Source of the DNA: an uncultured Glaciecola sp.
Lineage (GTDB): Bacteria > Pseudomonadota > Gammaproteobacteria > Enterobacterales > Alteromonadaceae
NCBI GenBank assembly: GCA_937125395.1
Contig: CAKZLI010000055.1
Span: 1 to 64,000 of the forward strand
Length of the DNA stretch: 64,000 nt
Direction: 5' to 3'
The position numbers were made by a program, and so were the translations under genes. The notes under the pieces were generated by a model. The model had not been told where the DNA came from. It did no database searches and saw only the letters and a program-made list of their open reading frames with translations. This document shows positions 18,335 through 26,811 of this stretch, one piece after another (the first letter of the stretch is position 1; each line of letters opens with the position of its first letter).

Positions 18335-18679
18335 CTACAACAGGTGATGAACGTTTTCAGGCGGGCGACCGATAATCGCAGTTTGCCCATTTGAGACAAT
18401 TGGACGCTCTAATAATTTAGGGAATTGTGTCAATCCAACTAACAACTCGGATTCGCTTGAGTGAACCGATAATCCAGCAGAAGCAAACTCTTGTTCTTGT
18501 ATACGCATCATGTCAATAAAAGAGTCAACGCCGAGTTGTTTTTTTAATTCAGTTAAGGATGCAGAGTCTAGCGGTGTTTGCAAATACAATACCACCTCAT
18601 GCTGGGTTGAAGTCGCTTCGATTAAACTTAAAGTTTGACGTGATTTACTGCATCGAGGATTATGATAGATTGTTAACAT
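18335..18679 (-). CDS. arsC: ArsC family (YfgD-like) arsenate reductase
   Basis: A 114-residue protein of the glutaredoxin-dependent ArsC family. The active-site Cys10 is in YHNPRCSKSRQTL, and ERPIVSNGQTAIIGRPPENV holds the conserved C-terminal arginine region. There are no other ars genes nearby and the position next to bepA/wrbA matches E. coli YfgD, a chromosomal paralogue whose arsenate role is unproven. It is divergent from the TlpA-like gene. Confidence 0.9.
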   Translation of the reverse strand: MLTIYHNPRCSKSRQTLSLIEATSTQHEVVLYLQTPLDSASLTELKKQLGVDSFIDMMRIQEQEFASAGLSVHSSESELLVGLTQFPKLLERPIVSNGQTAIIGRPPENVHHLL

Positions 18680-18755
18680 AATGAATTTTTTCCTTGGTCA
18701 AACACACAAAAAAGTGAATAATGTTGCAATATAAACTACTTGTGCTGAATCAACA

Positions 18756-19220
18756 ATGAATAAACAAAATGCTCTATTGGTGACTGTTGCTATTATTTCA
18801 CTCTTATTGGGTGGATGGGTTTATCGGTCACAATTACCGGATTTTTCTAGTGTTCAGGGAGAGGCGTTTAGTTGGTCACAATTGAATCAAAAAACCGTCG
18901 TTGTTAATTATTTTGCAGAATGGTGTGCCCCGTGTTTAAAAGAAATTCCTGAATTAAATGAATTTGCAGAGTGGAGTCATTCACGTGATGATATTGAGTT
19001 TATGGCAATAAGTTACGATCCTCTAAATGATACTCAATTACTCACGATTATTGAAAAATACGACATGCGCTTTGCTGTCATTGGGCAAACCGGCGAAGAT
19101 TTTCCCATTCAATTACCGCAATACTTGCCAGCCACATTTATTATTAAACAAGGCAAGGTCAGTACTCCGCTACTGGGTGAACAAACACTTGATAGCTTGA
19201 TTAATGCTGTAACTCGATAA
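18756..19220 (+). CDS. TlpA/thioredoxin-like thiol-disulfide protein, membrane anchored
   Basis: A 154-residue protein with one N-terminal membrane segment (LLVTVAIISLLLGGWVY) and a periplasmic thioredoxin fold. The redox site is WCAPC (residues 57-61) in NYFAEWCAPCLKEIPELNEF; the cis-proline region is QYLPATFI. It belongs to the TlpA/ResA group of thiol-disulfide oxidoreductases. Its partner is unknown; reduction of envelope proteins is the likely role. It is monocistronic, divergent from arsC and convergent with bepA (21 bases between stops). Confidence 0.87.
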   Translation: MNKQNALLVTVAIISLLLGGWVYRSQLPDFSSVQGEAFSWSQLNQKTVVVNYFAEWCAPCLKEIPELNEFAEWSHSRDDIEFMAISYDPLNDTQLLTIIEKYDMRFAVIGQTGEDFPIQLPQYLPATFIIKQGKVSTPLLGEQTLDSLINAVTR

Positions 19221-19241
19221 AATATCGCTCTCTATCACTCT

Positions 19242-20687
19242 CTACCGCTCCGATAATGCCAATTGCGTTTCTCTGAGTTGATTGATTCGAGCTCGGATAC
19301 GCTGTTTAGTTAGGTAGTTTTCAGCGTAGTTGTACGCAAATTGCAACTCATCAATAGCTTTGCCATACACCGAAAGCAGTTGGTATAACTCTGCATTAGC
19401 TTGGTGCATCAACATAGGTTGTTTTGATGCAGCGTACGCATCAGAAATTAATTGGTGACCGAGCACACTCTCAGGCACAACCATCAAATAATCTTTTAAT
19501 AATTCAATCGCGTCCGTGGTTTGTCCAGCTTTAATCAACACATTGGCGTAGTTTAACGTGATAATTTCATTATGCGCTTGAGTACTCGCTAACGGTGCCA
19601 ACATAGATAACGCATTGGAATACTGATCTAACTCAATATACACATCCGCTAACGCATCAATAAATGCAAGGTTCTCGCGATCATCAGATAATAATTCTTT
19701 TAAAATTGGTAGGGCTTTATCAGCTTGCTTATTGCGCATGTACGCAATAGCAAGACCATACTGTAAGTGCGTATCATCAATGGCTGTTGAACGATTGAGT
19801 TGTTCTAAATAGTAGGTAATGTTGTGACTGGCAGTATACATGTAGCGAGCTTGAATACGTGCTTTTACATAAGCAAACATTGGGCTATCTGGATTGCTTA
19901 GCTTAGGCAGGTTTTCTGCGCGATTGCGCGCTTCTGCAACACGGTCTTGAGAAAGAGGATGCGTTTGTAAAAAAGCCGGAGCTTGACTGCTCCAACGTTT
20001 GCTTTCTAACATACGTCCAAAAAATGCAGAAGCGGCAAAAGGATCAAAGCCTGAGTCGGCTAAAATACGAATGCCAATCCGATCGGCTTCTTTTTCATAG
20101 CTGCGTGTATAATTAATGTTGCTTTGTATGGCACCGGCATTACCAGCGGTTATCGCTGCAATACCTGCTTCAGGTGAGGCCATCAGCAAGATAGCTCCGC
20201 CTATCATTGATGCAATTTGCAACGGGGAGTTACGTTCTGCCGCTTGCATTCGCCGCACAATATGACGCTGAGTAACGTGTGCTATCTCATGGGCTAGTAC
20301 TGATGCTAACTCTGCTTCATTTTGAGCGGTATAAATAAGACCTGTGTGTGTACCAACATGACCACCAAAAAAAGCCATCGCATTAATAGTCGGGTTATTG
20401 ATGACAAAAAACGTAAAGGGGTATTTGGTGTTATCAGCTTGGATCACCAGTTTGTTACCGAGTGATTGAATATACTCTTGTACAACGGGGTCATATAACA
20501 CACCACCTTGGCCACGAAGTTGTGCAAAAATCGCTTTACCGATTGTTAACTCTTCTTCGATAGACAAGGTATCGGCACCGACAACGCCGATATCTGGTAA
20601 CGTATTTTTGTTATTAATGATCTGAGCGCTGGCTGCACATGCAGCAAACAGATACCCAGTGAATAACACACGCAGAAAAGTCTTAAT
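19242..20687 (-). CDS. bepA: Periplasmic metalloprotease/chaperone BepA
   Basis: An M48 peptidase with a C-terminal TPR domain that helps outer-membrane proteins such as LptD assemble and degrades stalled ones. HEIAHVTQRH holds the two zinc histidines and catalytic Glu, and EKEADRIGIRIL supplies the third ligand; TPR-like helices follow from about residue 270. The usual start codon at 20669 (GTG) leaves a signal peptide without a basic N-terminus and is 26 bases from the only good ribosome site. In-frame ATT codons at 20690 and 20687 lie five and eight bases after AAGGA and restore the start I(I)KTFLRVLFTGYLF. I therefore use ATT at 20687. The body of the gene is certain; the start is inference. 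Confidence 0.9.
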   Translation of the reverse strand: MKTFLRVLFTGYLFAACAASAQIINNKNTLPDIGVVGADTLSIEEELTIGKAIFAQLRGQGGVLYDPVVQEYIQSLGNKLVIQADNTKYPFTFFVINNPTINAMAFFGGHVGTHTGLIYTAQNEAELASVLAHEIAHVTQRHIVRRMQAAERNSPLQIASMIGGAILLMASPEAGIAAITAGNAGAIQSNINYTRSYEKEADRIGIRILADSGFDPFAASAFFGRMLESKRWSSQAPAFLQTHPLSQDRVAEARNRAENLPKLSNPDSPMFAYVKARIQARYMYTASHNITYYLEQLNRSTAIDDTHLQYGLAIAYMRNKQADKALPILKELLSDDRENLAFIDALADVYIELDQYSNALSMLAPLASTQAHNEIITLNYANVLIKAGQTTDAIELLKDYLMVVPESVLGHQLISDAYAASKQPMLMHQANAELYQLLSVYGKAIDELQFAYNYAENYLTKQRIRARINQLRETQLALSER

Positions 20688-20908
20688 AATAAAAATCCTT
20701 ATTCAATGTCCAGCGGTAACGTTACGTGATAGACAAGAAGGTGACTGATAAATCTATTGTCATAGAGTACCGCAGCCTGAATTAGTTCATAAGCCGGTCA
20801 GTTTAATCATTTCAATAAGTTCTAGCACACGACCAATTGCTACTAGCGTAATATGACTTAAGCCTTTACTATATCAACATAAATTACATAATTCTTGGAA
20901 AAATTACC

Positions 20909-21982
20909 ATGTTAGACCTGATTAATAACTGGTACCGAAAGAAATTTTCAGACCCAGATGCATTAATGCTTCTTTTATTAATTTTGGTAGTCAGCGCCAT
21001 TCTCATTATATGGGGTGGGTATATTATGCCAATCTTAGTTGCTATCGTACTAGCATATCTACTAGACAGTACGGTCAGTAAATTAGCATCTCATGGGCTG
21101 TCCAGAGCATTCGCGACGGGGCTAGTCATGGTTGGTTTTGTTGGCTTTACACTGCTCGGCATGTTGAGCTTGTTACCAACGATATCCAGACAAAGTGTCA
21201 ACTTAGTCGAGGAGTTACCTTTGTTTTGGCAATCAGGTCAAGCATGGTTGGTCACCTTGCCTGAGCAGTACCCTGGGCTGATCCAATTTGAACAGATCCA
21301 AAATGTGGTTGCTGAATTAAATGAACAATTACTCGGCTTAACGCAAAACATCATCAGTGTATCTTTTGCCTCACTAGTCAGTGTGGGTGCTTTATTAATA
21401 TATTTGATTTTGGTGCCGTTGATGATGTTTTTCATGCTAAAAGATAAACAGTTATTTGTCGATAACATGTCCTTTTTGTTACCCAAAGAACGCCGTTTAA
21501 TTTCTCAAGTCGGTAGCGAAATGAATATTCAAATTGGAAACTACATTCGCGGTAAGGTAATAGAAATTATCATTGTTGGTGCCGCTTCGTGTATTGCGTT
21601 CGTCTTGATGGATCTTCGTTATGCCATCCTGCTTGGCGTGTTGGTCGGTATATCTGTCTTGATCCCATATATTGGTGCGGCCGTCGTGACCGTCCCAGTG
21701 GCATTTGTTGCTTTATTTCAATGGGGTATATCTGCTGAATTTGGCTATTTGATGTTGGTCTATTTTATTATTCAAGCATTGGATGGTAACGTGATTGTGC
21801 CATTGCTGTTTTCAGAAGCAGTCGCGTTGCACCCGTTGTACATTATCGTTGCTGTATTATTTTTTGGAGGGATATGGGGATTTTGGGGGGTGTTTTTTGC
21901 AATCCCTTTAGCTACCTTGGTTAAAGCACTCATTACCGCCTGGACACCACTAGAAGAAGAACCCGTTCAACCCGAAATCTAG
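20909..21982 (+). CDS. perM: AI-2E family transporter PerM
   Basis: A 357-residue polytopic inner-membrane protein of the AI-2E/PerM permease family. An N-terminal pair of membrane segments (18-60) precedes another at 60-85, a soluble region (about 95-145) and the conserved C-terminal core with the segments MFFMLKDKQLFVDNM, NYIRGKVIEIIIVG and GGIWGFWGVFFAIPLATLVKAL. The last is the family signature. Members include Na+(Li+)/H+ antiporters and the proposed AI-2 exporter TqsA; substrate cannot be assigned here. It is divergent from bepA, as in E. coli, where perM and bepA also neighbour each other. Confidence 0.88.
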   Translation: MLDLINNWYRKKFSDPDALMLLLLILVVSAILIIWGGYIMPILVAIVLAYLLDSTVSKLASHGLSRAFATGLVMVGFVGFTLLGMLSLLPTISRQSVNLVEELPLFWQSGQAWLVTLPEQYPGLIQFEQIQNVVAELNEQLLGLTQNIISVSFASLVSVGALLIYLILVPLMMFFMLKDKQLFVDNMSFLLPKERRLISQVGSEMNIQIGNYIRGKVIEIIIVGAASCIAFVLMDLRYAILLGVLVGISVLIPYIGAAVVTVPVAFVALFQWGISAEFGYLMLVYFIIQALDGNVIVPLLFSEAVALHPLYIIVAVLFFGGIWGFWGVFFAIPLATLVKALITAWTPLEEEPVQPEI

Positions 21983-22029
21983 GTTTAGCGCTTAGCCATA
22001 TTTAGCCATATGCAAATAATTAACGCTAC

Positions 22030-22067
22030 ACAGTGCGCATTCATGACTTATAACGAATGCGCACTGT
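22030..22067. repeat. Perfect 13-bp inverted repeat between convergent perM and bcp
   Basis: ACAGTGCGCATTC at 22030-22042 pairs perfectly with its complement at 22055-22067, with a 12-nt loop. No T run follows on either strand. Its position between two convergent stop codons suggests a transcript end or mRNA-stabilising hairpin for both genes. Confidence 0.75.
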
Positions 22068-22079
22068 TGCGATTAATTC

Positions 22080-22544
22080 TTAGGCGTTAAGGTAATCAAG
22101 GACCACGGTGTGGTGATCTTTGGTTTTGAATTTATCAAATACATGTTCAATCACACCGCTTTCATCAATCAAAAAACTAATACGGTGGATCCCGTCGTAC
22201 ACTTTCCCCATGAACTGCTTTTCGCCCCACACACCAAATGCATCAGCAACGGCATGATCTTCGTCTGACAATAACGAAAAGTTAAGTTGTTCTTTTTCTA
22301 TAAACTTAGGTAACCGCTTAACAGCATCAGGACTCACGCCAAACACAACGACATTGTTGTCCGTAAAATCCGTTTGGCTGTCACGCAAACATTGCGCTTG
22401 CACAGTACAACCTGGCGTCATTGCTTTGGGATAAAAGTAGATTAATACTTTCTTGCCTGCTAAATCAGTTAAATTAACAATTTCACCATGTTCGTTTGGT
22501 AACGAGAAAGAGGGGGCTGGTTGACCCGCTTGTAACATTTGCAT
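22080..22544 (-). CDS. bcp: Thiol peroxidase Bcp (peroxiredoxin Q)
   Basis: Thioredoxin-dependent peroxidase of the PrxQ/Bcp family, 154 residues as in the family. The peroxidatic Cys46 is in KAMTPGCTVQAQ, with the typical GVWGEKQFMGKVYDGIHRISFL further on. The resolving cysteine of E. coli Bcp is five residues after the first (C-X4-C); here the next cysteine is Cys52, giving C-X5-C (TPGCTVQAQCLRDS), with no cysteine at the usual place. The start ATG overlaps the gcvR stop by one base (TAATG), as in the gcvR-bcp pair of E. coli. Confidence 0.94.
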   Translation of the reverse strand: MQMLQAGQPAPSFSLPNEHGEIVNLTDLAGKKVLIYFYPKAMTPGCTVQAQCLRDSQTDFTDNNVVVFGVSPDAVKRLPKFIEKEQLNFSLLSDEDHAVADAFGVWGEKQFMGKVYDGIHRISFLIDESGVIEHVFDKFKTKDHHTVVLDYLNA

Positions 22545-23089
22545 TATTCACTCCAGTTATTTTGATGTTTATCCGTTATGGTCGCAGCTAATGACAATGA
22601 AGAGAGAAAAGATTGAGTTTGAGCAATAAACCCATCAATTTCTATATTATCTGGTACGGTCACGACGATATTACAGCGTACTTTTTCTAGCTTAGTGTCA
22701 GGACAAGTGTATGTTTTTTGACGCAGAGCACTGATAGATGATTGGTTTTTATGAAAATAAGCAGACACATCACGTAACAACCCTTGAATATCAGCACCGC
22801 TGAACTCAATGGTTAATAAATGAGCTAAATGTTGTTTTTCATGATGTTTGGTACGTTTCATCATTGCTAAGAGATCATGTTCTTGACACAACATAGGGAT
22901 GGCCATCTCAGCTTTAGTAATAGCCGTTTGGTTTCCCTCAATAATCATAGTCAATGACAATTCCTGCCCAAAAATAGCTTGGCGACTATCCAGAATATTA
23001 CAACTGGCGTCATTAACAGTCGTTGCAATTGCACTCAGTAAACCCGGTTTATCTACCGCCAAAAAATTAATGATAAGTTGTTGTAACAT
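22544..23089 (-). CDS. gcvR: Glycine cleavage system repressor GcvR (ACT domains)
   Basis: A 181-residue protein of two ACT domains (about 1-80 and 90-172), matching GcvR, which in E. coli binds GcvA and represses gcvTHP when glycine is low. Segments LIINFLAVDKPGLLSAIATT and HLLTIEFSGADIQGLLRDV mark the two ACT starts. No gcv operon or gcvA is in the window. It is translationally coupled to bcp and divergent from dapA. Confidence 0.87.
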   Translation of the reverse strand: MLQQLIINFLAVDKPGLLSAIATTVNDASCNILDSRQAIFGQELSLTMIIEGNQTAITKAEMAIPMLCQEHDLLAMMKRTKHHEKQHLAHLLTIEFSGADIQGLLRDVSAYFHKNQSSISALRQKTYTCPDTKLEKVRCNIVVTVPDNIEIDGFIAQTQSFLSSLSLAATITDKHQNNWSE

Positions 23090-23241
23090 AATAAATTTCG
23101 ATATTGTATGATCAGACGTATCTAGTATAAAAACAGTTTTGCGCTAAGGGCAACTGTAAATTACGAATATCACCTTAAATGTTTATTGTTAAATACGTTT
23201 TATATGACTAGACTGCGTATGATTTTTTGTTTGGAGTAATT

Positions 23242-24120
23242 ATGTTTAAAGGAAGTTTTGTCGCCATTGTCACCCCAATGCATGACGATGGAAGTGTAGA
23301 CTATGTGTCACTAGCAGCACTTGTCGAATTTCACATTAATGCCGGTACTGATGGGATTGTTTCAGTCGGTACGACAGGCGAATCTGCCACCCTATCATTT
23401 ACACAACATGTTGACGTTGTTAAAGCAACCGTTGCTGCTGTAAACGGTCGATGTACCGTTGTGGTAGGTAGTGGTGCAAATTCAACCGAAGAGTCATTGT
23501 ATCTACAAAATGAAACTCAATCGTTAGGGATTGATGGTTTTTTGAGTGTGGTGCCTTATTATAACAAACCTGAGCAACGGGGTATGATCGCGCACTTTAC
23601 TGCATTAGCAGACGCAGCGACAGTGCCAGTTATTCTCTACAATGTTCCTGGCCGAACGGTGGCTGATATGTTACCTGAGACAGTCGCGACATTGGCAAAA
23701 CATCCTAATATTGTAGGTCTAAAAGACGCAACGGGTGACTTACAGCGGTTAAAAGATACACAAACGTTAGTGGATAGTGAATTTTTGTTTCTCAGCGGAG
23801 ATGACGCGACAGGTTGTGAGTTTATGAACTTAGGCGGGCATGGGGTTATCTCAGTCACTGCCAATATTGTGCCGAGACAAATGAAAATGATGTGCGACGC
23901 TGCATTATCAGGTAAAATACACGAAGCTATAGAGATAGATGCGAGTATTGCGCAATTACATACCGATTTATTTGTTGAATCGAATCCCGTTATTCCAAAG
24001 TGGGCATTGTATAAAATGGGCTTAATGACGTCACCTGAATTACGATTACCGTTAGTTCTTCCGGAACTTTTTAATCAAACGTTAATCGAAGACACGCTTA
24101 AACGATATCATTTGCTATAA
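23242..24120 (+). CDS. dapA: 4-hydroxy-tetrahydrodipicolinate synthase DapA
   Basis: First enzyme of the lysine/diaminopimelate branch, condensing pyruvate with aspartate semialdehyde. With the ATG at 23242 (preceded by TTTGGAGTAATT) the protein has 292 residues, equal to E. coli, and the active-site residues fall at the same numbers: Thr44-Thr45 (VGTTGES), Tyr133 (ILYNVPGRT) and the Schiff-base Lys161 (VGLKDATGD). A TTG-type start five codons earlier is not needed. It is followed by bamC and purC in the same direction, the E. coli order. Confidence 0.97.
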   Translation: MFKGSFVAIVTPMHDDGSVDYVSLAALVEFHINAGTDGIVSVGTTGESATLSFTQHVDVVKATVAAVNGRCTVVVGSGANSTEESLYLQNETQSLGIDGFLSVVPYYNKPEQRGMIAHFTALADAATVPVILYNVPGRTVADMLPETVATLAKHPNIVGLKDATGDLQRLKDTQTLVDSEFLFLSGDDATGCEFMNLGGHGVISVTANIVPRQMKMMCDAALSGKIHEAIEIDASIAQLHTDLFVESNPVIPKWALYKMGLMTSPELRLPLVLPELFNQTLIEDTLKRYHLL

Positions 24121-24169
24121 GTATTTATTTATATTCCGGTTACTAAAATAGAGGTCATAAAGGTCAATA

Positions 24170-25282
24170 ATGAACAAGAGCCTAATTGCTACAGCATTAA
24201 CAACAGCATTGTCCATGGTGTTATTGTCAGGGTGTGCGTCTAAAGAAGAACGCAAAATCGCGTCAGGCACTATCGACTATGTAAAATTACCGGTCATCAG
24301 TACCACTAAAGTCCCCAGCGAATTGACACAGCCTACTGTTGCTGTGGATTTCCAAATTCCGGCCATCGGTAAAGACGCTGTTGATATTTACGGTAAACAA
24401 TTACCTGTTGCATCACCAGCATTAGTATTACCTTTAGCTCATGGTACCTATTTGACTGAAGACCTAACAAATACCTCGGTGATTTTTGATAAATTAGATT
24501 CACCGCTAACCATAGAGCAACTCATCTTAGGCCAAATTGACAATCAATTGTCTCGATTACAAATTGATTACAGCATGCCGGATCCTGCTCAACAACGCTA
24601 TGTAACTGATTGGATCATGACGTATTCAGAAAACGATGCTAAATGGTACGAAATATCTGCTGGTGCTACCGAAGTAGGTAAGCGCTTCGAGCTAATCATT
24701 ACTCCTGCAACACATGGCCGAAGCGCAACATTAACGGTTAATTTGCTTGATTTAGTTGTAGACAATGCTGGTCAGGTTACTGACACCATCAATCCATTTG
24801 CAAAACGTGATTATGAAGCTGAGTTACTTAACGGAATTATTCAACAATATTCTATTGTTCAACAGCAGCAAAATGATGAGCGTATCGCCCAAATTCGGTC
24901 AGGTATAACCTCAGAATTAGGTTTTGATGACAACGGTAACGCTGCGATAATATTAGACACACGTTATGATATTACTTGGCCAAAATTTCAACTCGTCCTG
25001 CGTAAACTCGGCTTTAATGTTAAAGATTTAGATAAGTCGACCGGGTTGATTTTTGTCAATTACCAAGGGCTTGATGAATCTTGGTTTAAAGGATTATTCG
25101 GTTCAAGCCAAGAACTTCCTTTAAAAAAATCTGATTACAGAATTACCATAAAAAAACTCACTGCGAATAAATCAACAGTGACCTTCATGGATGATCAAAG
25201 TATCCCGTTAACCCCATCAATTGTCTCGCAACTCTATCCTGCTTTTGAGGATGTGCTGGGCCAAAACGATTTAGACATTTAA
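24170..25282 (+). CDS. bamC: Outer-membrane assembly lipoprotein BamC
   Basis: A lipoprotein part of the BAM complex, which inserts beta-barrel proteins into the outer membrane. The signal ends in the lipobox LLSGC with Cys22, followed by an extended N-terminal stretch and two helix-grip domains (about 120-230 and 250-365), for a total of 370 residues (344 in E. coli). The position between dapA and purC is diagnostic, since sequence conservation of BamC is low. AGGTC lies just before the ATG. Confidence 0.9.
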   Translation: MNKSLIATALTTALSMVLLSGCASKEERKIASGTIDYVKLPVISTTKVPSELTQPTVAVDFQIPAIGKDAVDIYGKQLPVASPALVLPLAHGTYLTEDLTNTSVIFDKLDSPLTIEQLILGQIDNQLSRLQIDYSMPDPAQQRYVTDWIMTYSENDAKWYEISAGATEVGKRFELIITPATHGRSATLTVNLLDLVVDNAGQVTDTINPFAKRDYEAELLNGIIQQYSIVQQQQNDERIAQIRSGITSELGFDDNGNAAIILDTRYDITWPKFQLVLRKLGFNVKDLDKSTGLIFVNYQGLDESWFKGLFGSSQELPLKKSDYRITIKKLTANKSTVTFMDDQSIPLTPSIVSQLYPAFEDVLGQNDLDI

Positions 25283-25298
25283 CAGTAGGCTTGTTTTC

Positions 25299-26012
25299 AT
25301 GCAAAAAAGAAACGAATTATACCGCGGTAAAGCTAAAACCGTTTTTCACACTGACGATCCTGAGTTACTTATATTAGAGTTTCGTAACGATACATCTGCA
25401 TTTGATGGTGAAAAAATTGAGCAACTTGACCGTAAAGGTGAAGTAAATAACAAGTTTAATCACTTTATCATGAATCACTTAGAGCAAGCGGGTGTAAAGA
25501 CCCAAGTGAATGCATTGCTATCTGATACTGAATCGTTAGTCAAAAAACTGGATATGATCCCCGTTGAATGTGTTGTACGAAATGTTGCAGCAGGTTCACT
25601 TTGCCGTCGTTTAGGTGTGGAAGAAGGCATGACCTTAAATCCACCCACGTTTGAATTTTTCTTAAAAAATGATGCGTTACACGATCCTATGATTAATGAT
25701 TACCACATTATTTCATTTGGCTGGGCGAGTGAAGCACAAATCGCAGGCATGAAAGCGTTGACCTTTAAAGTTAATGACGTATTGACTCAATTATTTGACC
25801 AAGGTGATATGATTTTGGTCGATTACAAACTTGAATTTGGTGTTGATAACGAAGGTAACATTGTTTTAGGCGATGAATTTACTCCAGATGGTTGTCGTTT
25901 GTGGGATAAAACGACCCGCAATAAAATGGACAAAGACCGCTTTAGACAAGGTCTTGGTAGTGTTGTCGAAACATACATTGAAGTCGCCAATCGTTTAGGT
26001 TTAGCACTTTAA
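25299..26012 (+). CDS. purC: SAICAR synthase PurC
   Basis: Phosphoribosylaminoimidazole-succinocarboxamide synthase, ATP-dependent condensation of CAIR with aspartate in purine synthesis. The N-terminus [19 protein letters not shown] and the motifs [18 protein letters not shown] and [11 protein letters not shown] are family signatures, and the 237 residues equal the E. coli length. It lies 16 bases after bamC and probably shares the dapA-bamC transcript. Confidence 0.97.
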   Translation: MQKRNELYRGKAKTVFHTDDPELLILEFRNDTSAFDGEKIEQLDRKGEVNNKFNHFIMNHLEQAGVKTQVNALLSDTESLVKKLDMIPVECVVRNVAAGSLCRRLGVEEGMTLNPPTFEFFLKNDALHDPMINDYHIISFGWASEAQIAGMKALTFKVNDVLTQLFDQGDMILVDYKLEFGVDNEGNIVLGDEFTPDGCRLWDKTTRNKMDKDRFRQGLGSVVETYIEVANRLGLAL

Positions 26013-26046
26013 CGACTGCACTACAATTGGTGTTATCGGAACAATA

Positions 26047-26790
26047 GTGGGGTGGGTTATCTCTGACCTAGGCAAACGACTAAATAAATTTATCAGTGAC
26101 ACCGGTTATTGTTCTCGCCGTGAAGCTGATAAATTAATTGCTGCTGGCAAAGTGCGCGTCAATGGTGCTGTACCTGAATTGGGGACTAAGATTTTTGCAC
26201 AAGATGCAGTGAGTGTTGCCGGTAAAGCGATCAATGCGGTTGCAGCGGATAAATCTGATCGCATTTATATTGCTTATCACAAACCGGTAGGTATTACCTG
26301 TACTACAGAACGGCATATTCCTGGCAATATTATTGATGCAATTAAGCATCCTAAACGGATTTTCCCGATTGGTCGATTGGACAAACCCTCAGAAGGGTTA
26401 ATTCTGTTGACCAGTGATGGTGATATTGTTAATAAGATCCTGCGCGCAGAAAACTCCCATGACAAACTATATCGAGTCACGGTTGATAAGCCGATTACGT
26501 CTCGTTTTATTGGAACAATGAGCAGCGGTGTTCCAATCCTCGATACCATGACAAAACCTTGTACAGTGACACAAGTCAGTAAATTTAGTTTTGATATTGT
26601 GTTGACGCAAGGATTGAATCGCCAAATTCGTCGTATGTGCGAGTATTGTGATTATGATGTAAAACGTTTAGTGCGAACACGTATCATGCATCTTAATCTT
26701 AGCGGGCTAAAAGCAGGGCGGTGGCGTGACTTAACCGCCGCTGAATTAGCGCATTTACACACGTCAGTGCAAGGCTCTGTTAAAAATTAA
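26047..26790 (+). CDS. rluF: 23S rRNA pseudouridine synthase RluF-like
   Basis: A pseudouridine synthase of the RsuA/RluB/E/F family. An S4 RNA-binding domain (about residues 10-60, LNKFISDTGYCSRREADKLI) is followed by the catalytic domain with Asp112 in PIGRLDKPSEGLILLTSDGD. The closest remembered relative is E. coli RluF, which makes pseudouridine 2604 of 23S rRNA (and tRNA-Tyr U35): NKILRAENSHDKLYRVTVDKPIT-like order and LNRQIRRMCEY fit it well. The long basic C-terminal tail of E. coli RluF is missing (247 versus 290 residues). The start GTG is uncertain, with no clear ribosome site. RluB or RluE-type specificity cannot be fully excluded. Confidence 0.88.
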   Translation: MGWVISDLGKRLNKFISDTGYCSRREADKLIAAGKVRVNGAVPELGTKIFAQDAVSVAGKAINAVAADKSDRIYIAYHKPVGITCTTERHIPGNIIDAIKHPKRIFPIGRLDKPSEGLILLTSDGDIVNKILRAENSHDKLYRVTVDKPITSRFIGTMSSGVPILDTMTKPCTVTQVSKFSFDIVLTQGLNRQIRRMCEYCDYDVKRLVRTRIMHLNLSGLKAGRWRDLTAAELAHLHTSVQGSVKN

Positions 26791-26811
26791 CGCTCAGTTA
26801 TAAACTCATGA

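Noticed and set aside
20798..20823. Sigma-E-like -35 element (AGAACTT on the minus strand) upstream of bepA
   Set aside because: BepA is sigma-E controlled in E. coli, but the only -10-like bases (ACTGA) are 14 bases away, too short for the sigma-E spacing.
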